Positions 47,080-56,849 of a stretch of 64,000 bases of DNA are shown here, piece by piece. How positions within the stretch are numbered: the first letter of the stretch is position 1; each line of letters starts with the position of its first letter. The stretch spans positions 23,183 to 87,182 of IMG/VR virus record IMGVR_UViG_3300035670_000113; one strand, 5' to 3'. The stretch comes from a virus. The position numbers were made by a program, and so were the translations under genes. The notes below the pieces were generated by a model. The model was not told where the DNA came from and made no database searches. It saw nothing but the letters and a program-made list of their open reading frames with translations.

Positions 47080-47936
47080 CACAAAAAAATCTATTTGCTT
47101 TTGTTACTTTTGGAAACACAGATTTTTCAAGAGAGGCAGTAAAAAGTCTTAGAGAAACATCAGAAAATATTGAGTATGATATCTTTGCAATTATAGGAAA
47201 ACCTGGAGATGTGGAAACTGAAATGTGGTTAGAGGACGAAAATATTCCATACATATCTCATAGTACTAACTATGGATTTCCATACAGTATTAATGATATT
47301 TATGATTATGCGTGGAAAACAAACTCATATGATAATCTGATTTTGTTTGGAAATGACATAGTTTTTTACCCGTATGCAGCAGAATCTTTGGTTAAACTGG
47401 CAGAACAATCTGATTATGAGGTTATTAGTGCTTTGCAGTATGATGTAAAAGATCTTGTATCAGAGTTTGCAGATACAAAAAAATATTTTACTGGGAGTAA
47501 TCTAGAATTTTCTGATTTTGATAGTAAACCCTGGAATAATTTTACTGGTTATTCTAAAGATAATGTAATAAATGACATGAAGTTATATGATATACAGAAT
47601 CTGTGCTTATATAAAAGGTCTGTTTTTGATAAAGTTGGGTATACAGATGTTAACTTTTATCCGGCTTATTTCGTAGATAATGACTATGCTAGACGTATAG
47701 TGCTTTCAAATATAAAGTGCTGCACATTAACCAATGCTAGATTTTTTCACTTCTGGAGCAGAACAATACATCAAGAAACCGGTGGAAGTACTAATAAAAA
47801 TTTTGAGAATAATAGAAATTACTATTCATACAAATGGGGAGGGGCATTTGGAGAAGAAACAAAAACACCTGACATTTGTATAAATGATAGATCTAAAGAG
47901 ATTGCTACTATAAACCTTTGGAAGAATAAACGCTAA
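47076..47936 (+). CDS. Glycosyltransferase family 2-like protein
   Basis: A 286-aa GT-A protein. FAFVTFGNTDFSREAVKSLRE, LILFGNDIVFYP (DxD-type, here N-D-I) and YPAYFVDNDYARRI are typical. The last gene of the sugar cluster abuts the terminase, so its sugar is probably put on a virion or host-surface product made late in infection. Confidence 0.72.
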   Translation: MTQKNLFAFVTFGNTDFSREAVKSLRETSENIEYDIFAIIGKPGDVETEMWLEDENIPYISHSTNYGFPYSINDIYDYAWKTNSYDNLILFGNDIVFYPYAAESLVKLAEQSDYEVISALQYDVKDLVSEFADTKKYFTGSNLEFSDFDSKPWNNFTGYSKDNVINDMKLYDIQNLCLYKRSVFDKVGYTDVNFYPAYFVDNDYARRIVLSNIKCCTLTNARFFHFWSRTIHQETGGSTNKNFENNRNYYSYKWGGAFGEETKTPDICINDRSKEIATINLWKNKR

Positions 47937-49486
47937 TGGCACTTATTGAAAAACCTACTAGAGAGGATTTATACTTATACGAAATAATGCGGCATCCAGT
48001 AATGGCAACAGAGTTCATATACAATATAGATTTAGATCCTAGATATGATACTATCTTTGAATTTACGTGGTATCAAAAAGATATTCTATGTGATTTCAAC
48101 TCATATATATCAATATGCACAGCAAGAGCCACTGGAAAAACAGTGTCTTTGTCTTCTCTTATATTGTGGATGTTATTATTTAAAGTATTTCCTGACGACT
48201 ATCTTATATATGCAGTACCTAGTAAAGTACACCTTGAACCAGTATTTACAAATCTTATACGATTATTTAGATCAAACTCCTTCCTTAAAAATTTTATAGA
48301 TAAAAAAGGTGGAGTTAATAGTTCTGATTTTAAGATATCACTTTTAAATCAGGCAACACTCATGTGTCGTATTGCTGGTCAATCTGGAACAGGTCAAAAT
48401 CTTATTGGTTTACACACACCTGTTCTATTAACGGATGAGGGAGGATATTTTCCTTATAATGCATTTAATGAAATGCAACCATCCCTTAATGTGTGGACCC
48501 CAGGATTCAGAGAAGTAGTAGCAGGGGTTCCCACAGGTTTAAGAGAGAATAATGTTCTTTACCATGTGGATATGGAGAATACTAACTATACAAAACATAG
48601 GGTATCTGCATATGATAACCCAAGAATTAGTAAAGCTGATGAGGAAAGAGCAGTACAGCAGTATGGTGGAAATGATTCTGATGACTTTATACACTACTTT
48701 CTGGGACAGCACGGTAAACCAATCTTTTCCATCTTTGATAGAAGCTCCTTTAGAATAGACACCTATCCAGTATTTAAATTGGAAATAGATGGTATTCAAA
48801 TGAATTCTAGTATAGAAGATATTGTTACTAAAATAAACGCCTTTCCACTAGTAAAGACTGGGAACTACGGTGTATTTATGGGAATAGATCTTGGATACAC
48901 TGAACCAACAGCTATTATACTAATGTATCGAGACTCTAATGACTGTTTAAAATTTCATGGCAGAATCAAGCTCACTAAAGTTTCATATCCAATTCAAGAG
49001 AAGATAGTTGATATTATTGACTCAAGATTCAAACCTGAACTTATAGGAATAGATAGGGGAGGAGTTGGTGTATCTGTTGTTCAGAGTTTACTTGAGCATA
49101 CAGACTATGCACACAAAGATTATAAAGATAGAATTGTACCAATAGACTTTTCATCTTCTATCGTTGTTGGAATTGGTTCAGACGGAAATGAAATAAAAAC
49201 AAAGGCAAAGGTATATACCACATCAGTATTACAAGATTTCTCCAATAATCATAAAATAATTTATTCATCAACTGATACTGATATGATTTCAGAGCTTGAA
49301 AGAATGACTTATACTAAAAGTGTCACTGGAGAAATAAGTTATAGAACTCTTACAGAAAGAGGAGGAAAGAAGGGAGAAGACCACTTTACATCGGCTCTTC
49401 TGTGTTTGGTGGGTGCTTACAATTTAGTAAACAGCCCGATATACCTAAGAACAAAAAGAAAATTACTTTCCCCTTCATGGATATAA
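47936..49486 (+). CDS. terL: Terminase large subunit
   Basis: A 516-aa packaging motor. The ATPase shows Walker A TARATGKT at 62-69 and Walker B VLLTDEGGY with Asp-Glu near 167-168. The nuclease shows GIDLGYTEPTA near 316-326, IGIDRGGVG and DHFTSALLCLVGAY, the three acidic positions. It overlaps the last sugar gene by one base and is followed by the portal gene. Confidence 0.9.
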   Translation: MALIEKPTREDLYLYEIMRHPVMATEFIYNIDLDPRYDTIFEFTWYQKDILCDFNSYISICTARATGKTVSLSSLILWMLLFKVFPDDYLIYAVPSKVHLEPVFTNLIRLFRSNSFLKNFIDKKGGVNSSDFKISLLNQATLMCRIAGQSGTGQNLIGLHTPVLLTDEGGYFPYNAFNEMQPSLNVWTPGFREVVAGVPTGLRENNVLYHVDMENTNYTKHRVSAYDNPRISKADEERAVQQYGGNDSDDFIHYFLGQHGKPIFSIFDRSSFRIDTYPVFKLEIDGIQMNSSIEDIVTKINAFPLVKTGNYGVFMGIDLGYTEPTAIILMYRDSNDCLKFHGRIKLTKVSYPIQEKIVDIIDSRFKPELIGIDRGGVGVSVVQSLLEHTDYAHKDYKDRIVPIDFSSSIVVGIGSDGNEIKTKAKVYTTSVLQDFSNNHKIIYSSTDTDMISELERMTYTKSVTGEISYRTLTERGGKKGEDHFTSALLCLVGAYNLVNSPIYLRTKRKLLSPSWI

Positions 49487-49492
49487 AAATAT

Positions 49493-51067
49493 ATGAAAAC
49501 GCAAGAAGAACTAAAAGAAGCAAAGGCTACTCCAACTTCCCCAAAGAATAGGAGAATCGCTCTAGGAGATTTACAGTCATCCATAGCCGCAGTAAATCCC
49601 TGGAAAGAAACAAAATCTAATACTGGAAAGAAAACATCTTTTGAGGATTTTGTTGAATCTGTAGACCTTTGTAGGTTCTTTTATAGAACAGAACCTGTAG
49701 TTTCTACAGTTATAAATAAACTAGTAGAAATAGGAATTAATGATCTGATAATATCTAAGAAAGGTTTATCAGAAAATGAGTTTAGAGTTTTCAATGCTCT
49801 AAAACCTCAGTTACTGGAGTTCGCAGAGACTATGGCTCAAGAACTCCTGTTATCTGGACTTGTTGTTCCAGAGATAGCATATGGTCCTGTAGACAAAGAT
49901 ACTATATTTGAACTTGGAATTAAGAAGTATAATAGACTTGTTTTCCCAGTTAGTATGTGGGTTAGAGACCCAAAGACTGTAAAAATAAATGTATCAATGT
50001 TATCAAATACACCATCTTACTATGTCACAATTCCAGATGACACTATTTATTTTATAAAGAATAAGGGTGAATATCCTGACGGTAGACAGGATAAGGAACT
50101 CTTCGATGAGATAAAATCATATTTTCCAGACTTTGTTAAAGCTGTTATGCAGGGTGAGACAGAGGTGTTACTAGAAAATAATGATTTAATACTTAGAAGA
50201 AAATATACAACTGATGACCCATACCCAATCCCGTACATTAGTCCAGTTCTAGATGCTCTACAACATAAGAGAGAGTTAAGAAGAATGGATTACTCCATAA
50301 TTGATAAAGTTATTGGAGCAATAATGCACGTTAAGGTGGGTTCTGATGAGTTTCCAATCACTGATACAGACGAAGATTTTGATGTTATAAATGAACTCAG
50401 AAAACAACTGGTATATAGATTTAATGGACAGCAAAATCTCGAAAGAATATTCCAACTTATTACTAACCATACAGTTAACATTGAGTGGGTATTTCCAGAT
50501 TCATCACTGCTTGCTAATACAGAGAAGTACGCAGATATAAATCAAGAGATACTCTTTGGTCTTGGATTTCCTAGAGTTTTAATTACTGGTGAATCAGAAA
50601 GAACTGGTACTTCTGACCCAGAGATTGCACTAATTTCTCCTATAAAGACTATGGAGTCTATGAGGAGAAAAATACTTAAGGTTGTTAGGGATGTGTGCAA
50701 GAACGTAGCTATGGAAAACAACTTCAAAGTACCGAATGTTAAATTTAAACCACTAAACTTGCATGTGTTCAAGGATTTTGTTGAGAGTTTAGGAAAACTA
50801 TACGAAATTTCTGGTCTAAGCAGAACATCTATGGCTGAGATTCTTGGGTACGATTTCAAAGATGAGGTAGACCTTCTAGCGGAGGAGCAAAAGACTCTAG
50901 AAACTAGTGGACTTCCAAATTTTGGCCCAACACCTAACAGCAGAGACCCAGAAATGGAGACTCCAACAGCTGGAAAAGACGAAAACACAGTCCAAAACGG
51001 AGAAAAACCGAAAAAGACAATCAAAAATAAGCAAGTTCAGGAGATAAAAGATGGAGAAACAGGCTAA
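49493..51067 (+). CDS. Portal protein
   Basis: A 524-aa protein directly after terL, with FYRTEPVVSTVINKLVEIGI, a long helical core and a Pro/Thr/Lys-rich tail. Portal proteins form the ring at the head vertex for DNA entry and exit. Identification rests on size, order and pattern. The start has no strong ribosome site and may be coupled to terL. Confidence 0.82.
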   Translation: MKTQEELKEAKATPTSPKNRRIALGDLQSSIAAVNPWKETKSNTGKKTSFEDFVESVDLCRFFYRTEPVVSTVINKLVEIGINDLIISKKGLSENEFRVFNALKPQLLEFAETMAQELLLSGLVVPEIAYGPVDKDTIFELGIKKYNRLVFPVSMWVRDPKTVKINVSMLSNTPSYYVTIPDDTIYFIKNKGEYPDGRQDKELFDEIKSYFPDFVKAVMQGETEVLLENNDLILRRKYTTDDPYPIPYISPVLDALQHKRELRRMDYSIIDKVIGAIMHVKVGSDEFPITDTDEDFDVINELRKQLVYRFNGQQNLERIFQLITNHTVNIEWVFPDSSLLANTEKYADINQEILFGLGFPRVLITGESERTGTSDPEIALISPIKTMESMRRKILKVVRDVCKNVAMENNFKVPNVKFKPLNLHVFKDFVESLGKLYEISGLSRTSMAEILGYDFKDEVDLLAEEQKTLETSGLPNFGPTPNSRDPEMETPTAGKDENTVQNGEKPKKTIKNKQVQEIKDGETG

Positions 51068-52388
51068 AATTGACACAAATTTAGATTTTGTGGTACAATT
51101 TATAGAAGATAGTGAGCTGGAAAATGAACTTAAAGAGGCTTATTCCTCTGTTCTTATAAATCCAGCCGTTTCCTGGGCAAAATTTGTACTTACTGATGAT
51201 AATCCTAACGGAAATGGGCAGCGAATTCCTCAAGAGGAGTTTGCTAACCTAATACAATCCGGTACATTTATGCCAATTAAGATGGCACAGGGAGAAATCA
51301 AGGACGGACACGAAAAGGCTTTACCACTGGGTGTAATTACACATATAAAACAGGAAGGTAATAGGCTTATTGCTATGGCAGCCCTATGGCTAAAAGAAAG
51401 AGGCAATGATATTTCAATGCTAAAACAACTCTTAGCCAGCAATCAGCCAGTCAATGTCTCTTGGGAAATATTATATGGGGATGCAGATATTGAAGACAAT
51501 GTAATGAGCCTTAGAGATACTATCTTAAAAGCAGTTACAGTAGTAAAGAAGCCAGCATATGGTGGAAGAACTCCAATATTGGCAGTAGCTGCAAAGAAGT
51601 GGAGTCCAGCATATATAGCTGGTCTTCCAGATTCTTGTTTCCTAGTCGTTGAACGTCCTCTTCAAGAGGGTCAAAAGCCAATCCGACATTTTGCTTACAA
51701 AGATATGGATGGAAATATTGACCCAACAAGATTTCAAACAATTGCTGAAGAGATGGTAACAACATCTCTTCCACAAAATAAAATAAAAACAGCTATTCAG
51801 AAGATGAAAAAGCTGAAAGAAATGATGGAATCTGGAGCAAGCTTTGTGGAGATTAATGACGAATTTAAAGATGGTACACCCAACTTTATAGAGTCTGCGT
51901 CTTCTGAGCTTCCAGAAACTCCAGTGGAGGATAAGACATTGGACGAACTAGAACTTTTGAAAACAGCTAATGCGGAACTTCAGGCAAAACTGGATACCGC
52001 TAATGCTTTAGCTGCAGAACTACAAGAAAAACTTGATGTTGCCAACTCTTCTTTGGCAGCTGCAGCAGAAGAACTAGCTTCTTTAAAGGAATTTAAGGCC
52101 GCAATTGATGAAGAGAGAGCGGTTGCAGAGAAACTATCTGCTATTAAATCAAAATTTGAAGAGGCCGGTATTGCAAAAGAAGAAGGATATTTTGATACAA
52201 ATAAAGACTCCCTACTGTCAATGGAACAGGGAGCGTTGGATTTTATGATCCAAGAGATGGTTGCCTTTAATAGCAACCAACCTACTGAAGCTTCTAAACA
52301 GGTAAAAATTCCGAATCTTCAATCTGACACCAAAAAGTTAGATGTCAAGGAGCTAGGTAGGGCTCTTCGTGAGAGAAGAGTTAAGTAA
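51051..52388 (+). CDS. Prohead protease with C-terminal scaffold
   Basis: A 445-aa protein overlapping the portal gene by 17 nt. The N-terminal half (WAKFVLTDDNPNGNGQRIP, GVITHIKQEGNRLIAMAALW, TILKAVTVVKKPAYGGRT) has the layout of phage prohead proteases. Residues ~300-380 are an Ala/Glu/Leu coiled coil, as in scaffolds. A protease-scaffold fusion is common in siphoviruses. Confidence 0.75.
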   Translation: MEKQAKIDTNLDFVVQFIEDSELENELKEAYSSVLINPAVSWAKFVLTDDNPNGNGQRIPQEEFANLIQSGTFMPIKMAQGEIKDGHEKALPLGVITHIKQEGNRLIAMAALWLKERGNDISMLKQLLASNQPVNVSWEILYGDADIEDNVMSLRDTILKAVTVVKKPAYGGRTPILAVAAKKWSPAYIAGLPDSCFLVVERPLQEGQKPIRHFAYKDMDGNIDPTRFQTIAEEMVTTSLPQNKIKTAIQKMKKLKEMMESGASFVEINDEFKDGTPNFIESASSELPETPVEDKTLDELELLKTANAELQAKLDTANALAAELQEKLDVANSSLAAAAEELASLKEFKAAIDEERAVAEKLSAIKSKFEEAGIAKEEGYFDTNKDSLLSMEQGALDFMIQEMVAFNSNQPTEASKQVKIPNLQSDTKKLDVKELGRALRERRVK

Positions 52389-52402
52389 ATTCGGAGGAAA
52401 TA

Positions 52403-52963
52403 ATGGAACTAAATAGATTTGAAGATGTTCTGGGTGTTGTAACTACAGACGCAATTGTAGAAGGACGCTTCGTAGTTTTATGCGGACACAGTGAAACTTA
52501 TGATTTCGGTAGCCGTGAAGACCTACCTGGAGTTAAGGTTCCTGCTACATCAGAGGAAGCCACTAGAGCAAAGTTTGTTCTAACCTTCGCTGTTGATAAC
52601 AGACCTACTCCTATTATGGAGCCGGTTCCTGCTACAACTTTTGGACTTCGTGGTGGATTCGGCGCAGCCGCTAATGCCCCATTCAGTGCAACAGTTTATC
52701 TAACCCCGCCAGGAAATCAGGAAGGACTAACAATTCCTTCTGGTACTCCTGCATTAGCATTTACAGAAGGAACATTTACTCTACCTTCTGGAGCTTACAT
52801 TTACAGTTCTAACCTAGTCGTACCTGGTGCTGCTTTTGTTATTGAGCACTCTGGTGCTGATGCTGGTAAGCCAAAGTACACAGCCACAAACGCTGTTGGG
52901 GTTATTGGCTTTGTTGAAAGATACGATTCAACAACTGGTAAGCTAACAGTAAGAGTTGAATAA
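52403..52963 (+). CDS. Head decoration-like protein, 186 aa
   Basis: TCGGAGGAAATA precedes the ATG. Beta-rich and Gly/Pro/Thr-rich, with no Cys except one. Its place between protease and major capsid genes matches head decoration or stabilising proteins. Confidence 0.7.
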   Translation: MELNRFEDVLGVVTTDAIVEGRFVVLCGHSETYDFGSREDLPGVKVPATSEEATRAKFVLTFAVDNRPTPIMEPVPATTFGLRGGFGAAANAPFSATVYLTPPGNQEGLTIPSGTPALAFTEGTFTLPSGAYIYSSNLVVPGAAFVIEHSGADAGKPKYTATNAVGVIGFVERYDSTTGKLTVRVE

Positions 52964-52984
52964 TTTTTGGAGGCTAGTTTTAAC

Positions 52985-53890
52985 ATGGATGAACTAAAGT
53001 TAAAGGAAGCTGTATCGAGCCTAATTAAGGAAGGCAATCGTGAGGCTGTTGCTCAGATGCTTGTTGAGTTTATTGACCCAACACACATCACTACAGATTT
53101 TGTGAGCCTTCTAATGAATTCTCGCAGCTTAAATCCTGGTGATTCTCTTGTAAAGAAAGTTAGAAAGGGAATTCAGGTAAGAACTTTGGTTCCTGGTGCT
53201 ATTCATCTTGCTAACGAAATCACTGTTTCAGACCGTATTAATTACGTTCTAGACGGTGCTGACGTAAAAGTTACCGCCAATGAGTGGGAACTTGAGGCTG
53301 GTGAGATTGGTACTGTGGAATCAATCAGAAATGAAATGATGGCTAAACTACGTGACTATTATCTAGGAAAGGTATTTACATCTCTGTCAACAATTTGGAC
53401 AGCTGGAAATACTCCCGATAATTTCACAGATGTTGGTGGAGCTATCAACGCAACTGCTCTAAAGGCAGCTATTGACAGAATCAACCAGACAACTGGCGGT
53501 GTTCGTGCAGTAGTTGGAACAAGAGCAGCTCTAACTCCTATTACAACCTTTGGTGCTGGATGGACTGACGGAACTGCGGTTTCTCAGGCTGTTCCTGGCA
53601 ATATTGCTGAAATTATGCAAACTGGTTGGTTAGGAAAATATTACGGTGCTCCTATTCTTGCTCTACAGCAAGAGTATGATAACCCAGAAGATTACAATGC
53701 TCTTCTACCCTCTGACAAGATTCTTGTCATTGGTGAGAAGGTTGGTGACTTTATTACTTACGGCGAAGTGAAAACAAAGCAGTGGAGTGATATGAGACCA
53801 ACTCCTCCACAGTGGTATCTAGAGTTATACCAACAGTTCGGTATGATTATTGACCGTGCAGATGGTATTTACGTAATCAAGGTTGCGTAA
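52985..53890 (+). CDS. Major capsid protein
   Basis: A 301-aa HK97-fold shell protein. The ATG at 52985 follows GGAGG 11 nt upstream. AIHLANEITVSDRINYVL, a long helix after EIGTVESIRNEMMAKLRDYYLGK and ILVIGEKVGDFITYGE fit phage major capsid proteins. Codon use is the most even of the window, as expected for an abundant product. A strong hairpin follows the gene. Confidence 0.85.
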   Translation: MDELKLKEAVSSLIKEGNREAVAQMLVEFIDPTHITTDFVSLLMNSRSLNPGDSLVKKVRKGIQVRTLVPGAIHLANEITVSDRINYVLDGADVKVTANEWELEAGEIGTVESIRNEMMAKLRDYYLGKVFTSLSTIWTAGNTPDNFTDVGGAINATALKAAIDRINQTTGGVRAVVGTRAALTPITTFGAGWTDGTAVSQAVPGNIAEIMQTGWLGKYYGAPILALQQEYDNPEDYNALLPSDKILVIGEKVGDFITYGEVKTKQWSDMRPTPPQWYLELYQQFGMIIDRADGIYVIKVA

Positions 53891-53904
53891 GCTTAATACT
53901 TAGA

Positions 53905-53929
53905 GTAGGGGAGGTTATCCCTCCCCTAC
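53905..53929 (+). terminator. GC-rich hairpin after the major capsid gene
   Basis: GTAGGGGAGG and its complement form a perfect 10-bp stem with a 5-nt loop. No T-run follows, so it may act as a weak terminator or an mRNA stabiliser for the capsid transcript. Confidence 0.65.
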
Positions 53930-53956
53930 CTACTATAAAAGAAAGGGCATCTTTAA

Positions 53957-54481
53957 ATGAGTGCAAAGACTATTGAGGAAATGAATATTTTGGGGCAAAT
54001 CAATGGGGAACCTATTAAATCATACACTAAGACAATCTTAGGAAAAATCTATGTGATGGTTCTTGACAGGTTTTCTGGACAGCCCGTAGGAATTCTTCTT
54101 TCTGGAGATCCAAGAAAGCAAGATGATGGAAGCATTGTTGAAATATTTTCTGAGGTTGAGGACATCTATTTCAGAAAAGCTAACAAGAGACACTTTGAAG
54201 TTGGTAATATCATTCCATTTACAAAGAAGGTCGAGCCAAAGGAAAGAACAATTGAAGAGTACTCTGATGAAGAGTTGACAGTTCTGGTAAATCAAAAGTT
54301 CCTGGCTTTACAGCATACTCTAAATAAGACTGTATCGGTTGCTGTTCTGTTTAGAATGTTGAACCTGGCAGAAGCCAATGATAAATCAGAGAAGATTATA
54401 TCTGCTATCAAAGCGAGAATTTCTGAAGTTCAAATGCAAGAAGTTACTCCTAATAGGAAGCAGGAAACACAGGAAAAATAA
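53957..54481 (+). CDS. Hypothetical head/neck protein, 174 aa
   Basis: GAAAGGGCATCTTTAA precedes the ATG. A beta-rich first half (GKIYVMVLDRFSGQPVGILLSG) and a helical second half (ELTVLVNQKFLALQHTL). Position after the capsid gene suggests a head or connector role, not confirmed. Confidence 0.6.
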   Translation: MSAKTIEEMNILGQINGEPIKSYTKTILGKIYVMVLDRFSGQPVGILLSGDPRKQDDGSIVEIFSEVEDIYFRKANKRHFEVGNIIPFTKKVEPKERTIEEYSDEELTVLVNQKFLALQHTLNKTVSVAVLFRMLNLAEANDKSEKIISAIKARISEVQMQEVTPNRKQETQEK

Positions 54482-54484
54482 AGT

Positions 54485-54964
54485 ATGGCTTCTACAACTG
54501 TTGAATATTTACTTTCAAGATTAAGATTAAAATTGGGAGACACTGATTCAACCCAGTATAGATATACTGATGCATGGCTTATAGTATCTCTTCTTTCTGC
54601 TACCATATCACTACAAAGATGGTGGGATATAAAGTACCTCGTTGATACAGATCTTCAAACTATTACTAGAAACGAAGATGCTGTTGATCTTTTCAGGTAT
54701 GAGGAACCCCCCGTTATTCAACAGATAGATGAGCAGCCAATAATTCTTATGGCTGCAATAATTATAAAAAGTGGACAACTTGAGGCAAACTCGTGGAATT
54801 TAGGAAGCTGGAAAGATGCAGAAATAGCAGTTTCCAATATTGCTGGAGGAGATGCCAAAAAGGAATCCCTTAGAAGAGATTGGGACGAGCTAATGATGTA
54901 TATCGTTCCACCAACAAAAAGATTATTTAAGATTCAGAGATTGTCTTTCCCAGACGAAGAATAG
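54485..54964 (+). CDS. Head-tail connector-like protein, 159 aa
   Basis: Helical; VEYLLSRLRLKLGDTDSTQYRYTDAWLI is a pattern often seen in connector (gp6-like) proteins of siphoviruses. Located in the expected place after the capsid gene. Starts 3 nt after the previous stop. Confidence 0.7.
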   Translation: MASTTVEYLLSRLRLKLGDTDSTQYRYTDAWLIVSLLSATISLQRWWDIKYLVDTDLQTITRNEDAVDLFRYEEPPVIQQIDEQPIILMAAIIIKSGQLEANSWNLGSWKDAEIAVSNIAGGDAKKESLRRDWDELMMYIVPPTKRLFKIQRLSFPDEE

Positions 54965-54980
54965 AAAGGAACTTAGGTAT

Positions 54981-56174
54981 ATGACTAAGAAAAAGGCTTA
55001 TGAGGTTTTGTGGATTTCTGATTTGGTAGTACCAACAGGATTTTCTAGGGTGGCACACAGTATTATAAAGTACTTGGATACAAAGAAATATTCTATTACT
55101 GGACTAGGTGTTAACTATAGGGGAGATCCACACTCTCACGGATTTCCAATTTTTCCTGCAAGTTCTGGAGGAAAAGTATATGGAGAGGATAGACTTGTCA
55201 GTATGTTGAATGATAAGAAATATGATATTTTATTCATTCTTAATGATTCATGGATTCAAAATGCATACCTGGCACAGATAAAGGAAAAAGTAACAAAAGA
55301 GAATATGCCAAAGATTGTATCATATTTTCCGGTGGATTCAGAGATGCATCTTCCAGAGTGGTACTCTAACTTTGATATTGTTGATGCTGCAGTAACGTAC
55401 ACAGATTTTGCAAAAGAGGTGGTAAATCATGAGTCATGTGCTCCAGATTTAAAGGTGGAGATTATACCTCATGGTAATGACCAGAAAGTATTTTATAAGA
55501 AATACATGAGCAGGTCTGATGCTAAGGTTGACTTGTTTAGAAACAAGGAGGCTGCAGACTGGTTTATTTTTCTCAATGCCGGAAGGAACCAGCCTAGAAA
55601 AAGACTTGATATATCAATAGAGGCATTTGCCCTGTTCGCAGAAAACAAACCAGATGTAAGGCTGTATATGCACTGTGGAGCAAGAGACTCACACATTGAT
55701 GTTCCAAGATTTGCTAGAAGGTTTTCTATTGATAATAAACTAATTCTAACCAGCCTTGTAAATGGAATTCAGACAGTTCCAGATGCCGTTCTAAATGGTA
55801 TCTATAATGCATGTGATGTTGGATTAAATACAGGTCTTGGAGAAGGTTGGGGATTGCCAAATGTAGAGCACGCAACCACAGGAGCTCCACAAATTGTTCC
55901 TGGACACTCAGCTTGTTTAGAATTGTTTAAGGACTGTGGAGAGATTGTTGCTCCAAAACTGAAGTTTACTTTAGACCACAGTATGACAGTTGGAAAACTT
56001 GTTGACCCGATTGATGTTGCAAGCAGTATGGAAAAGCTCTATGCAGACAGGCTGCTATATAATTCTTTAGCAGAAGCCGGAATGAAGAAATTTATCAATC
56101 CAGAATACGAATGGGAGAACATTTCTCATAGATGGGATAAGCTCTTCACTAGAGTTCTTTCTCAAAAGAAATAG
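54981..56174 (+). CDS. Glycosyltransferase, GT-B (GT4-like), inside the head-tail module
   Basis: A 397-aa GT-B enzyme. VLWISDLVVPTGFSRVAHSI is the acceptor-domain start; FLNAGRNQPRKRLDISIEAF and NTGLGEGWGLPNVEHATTGAPQIV are the donor-domain marks, including the catalytic-type Glu pair region. AAAGGAACTTAGGTAT precedes the ATG. A sugar enzyme between connector genes is unusual and suggests it modifies a virion protein as it is made. Confidence 0.85.
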   Translation: MTKKKAYEVLWISDLVVPTGFSRVAHSIIKYLDTKKYSITGLGVNYRGDPHSHGFPIFPASSGGKVYGEDRLVSMLNDKKYDILFILNDSWIQNAYLAQIKEKVTKENMPKIVSYFPVDSEMHLPEWYSNFDIVDAAVTYTDFAKEVVNHESCAPDLKVEIIPHGNDQKVFYKKYMSRSDAKVDLFRNKEAADWFIFLNAGRNQPRKRLDISIEAFALFAENKPDVRLYMHCGARDSHIDVPRFARRFSIDNKLILTSLVNGIQTVPDAVLNGIYNACDVGLNTGLGEGWGLPNVEHATTGAPQIVPGHSACLELFKDCGEIVAPKLKFTLDHSMTVGKLVDPIDVASSMEKLYADRLLYNSLAEAGMKKFINPEYEWENISHRWDKLFTRVLSQKK

Positions 56175-56181
56175 GTATAAA

Positions 56182-56628
56182 ATGCAGATTACATGGCCTT
56201 CTAATACAAGAGAAACAATAGAAGATATTATAAACACAATAGGCAGACCTGTTGAATTTGTAACAGTTACATATTCAGCATGTCCTTTATGCGGACTCGA
56301 TCCAGTTACTAACACTTCTACAGATTCTTTTTGTATATCATGTTCTGGTGTTTACTGGATACCAATGTATAGTGGAACAGATATAACAGCCCATGTTACA
56401 TGGAAGTATGCTGATGCACTAAATTGGGAAGCAGGAGGCATGATATTTAATGGTGATGGCATCATTAAAATAATGTACTCTGGCCCATATATGAGCGTAC
56501 TCGAAAACACAGAGTATGTCGTAGTAGATGGAAAACAGGTTGAGATTTCTAATATAACCTTGCTTGGTGTTCCTCAAATAAACAGGGTACAAATGGATTT
56601 TAAGGAAAGGAAGAAGGAAGATGAGTAA
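56182..56628 (+). CDS. Neck/stopper-like protein with zinc ribbon, 148 aa
   Basis: ACPLCGLDP and FCISCSGVYW form a C4 zinc ribbon near the middle, followed by beta strands. Siphovirus head-completion proteins of this kind are known to carry such a zinc site. Overlaps the next gene by 8 nt. Confidence 0.65.
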   Translation: MQITWPSNTRETIEDIINTIGRPVEFVTVTYSACPLCGLDPVTNTSTDSFCISCSGVYWIPMYSGTDITAHVTWKYADALNWEAGGMIFNGDGIIKIMYSGPYMSVLENTEYVVVDGKQVEISNITLLGVPQINRVQMDFKERKKEDE

Positions 56629-56848
56629 TACTACTATTCAAGATTTGGATATTTTTGAAGTTATCAGATCTATCTCTAGAAGAAATAAGAGAACTCAGGC
56701 AAAACTTCTACAGGAGATAGAGATGCTGTTAGATAAAAGAACTCCAGAATATGCTTTACTTAGAAAGTTTATTCTGGACGAGTTGAACTCATATACAAGA
56801 TTTGTTGTAAAAGAAATCTTTGGTGATATAGAATTTCTAATAAAATAA
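56621..56848 (+). CDS. Small helical protein, 75 aa
   Basis: Charged and helical (DIFEVIRSISRRNKRTQAKL), within the head-tail gene order. Coupled to the previous gene. Not recognised. Confidence 0.55.
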   Translation: MSNTTIQDLDIFEVIRSISRRNKRTQAKLLQEIEMLLDKRTPEYALLRKFILDELNSYTRFVVKEIFGDIEFLIK

Positions 56849-56849
56849 A

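Noticed and set aside
50542-51024. A 160-aa frame antisense to the portal gene
   Set aside because: A shadow of the portal reading frame; Ser-rich composition without motifs.
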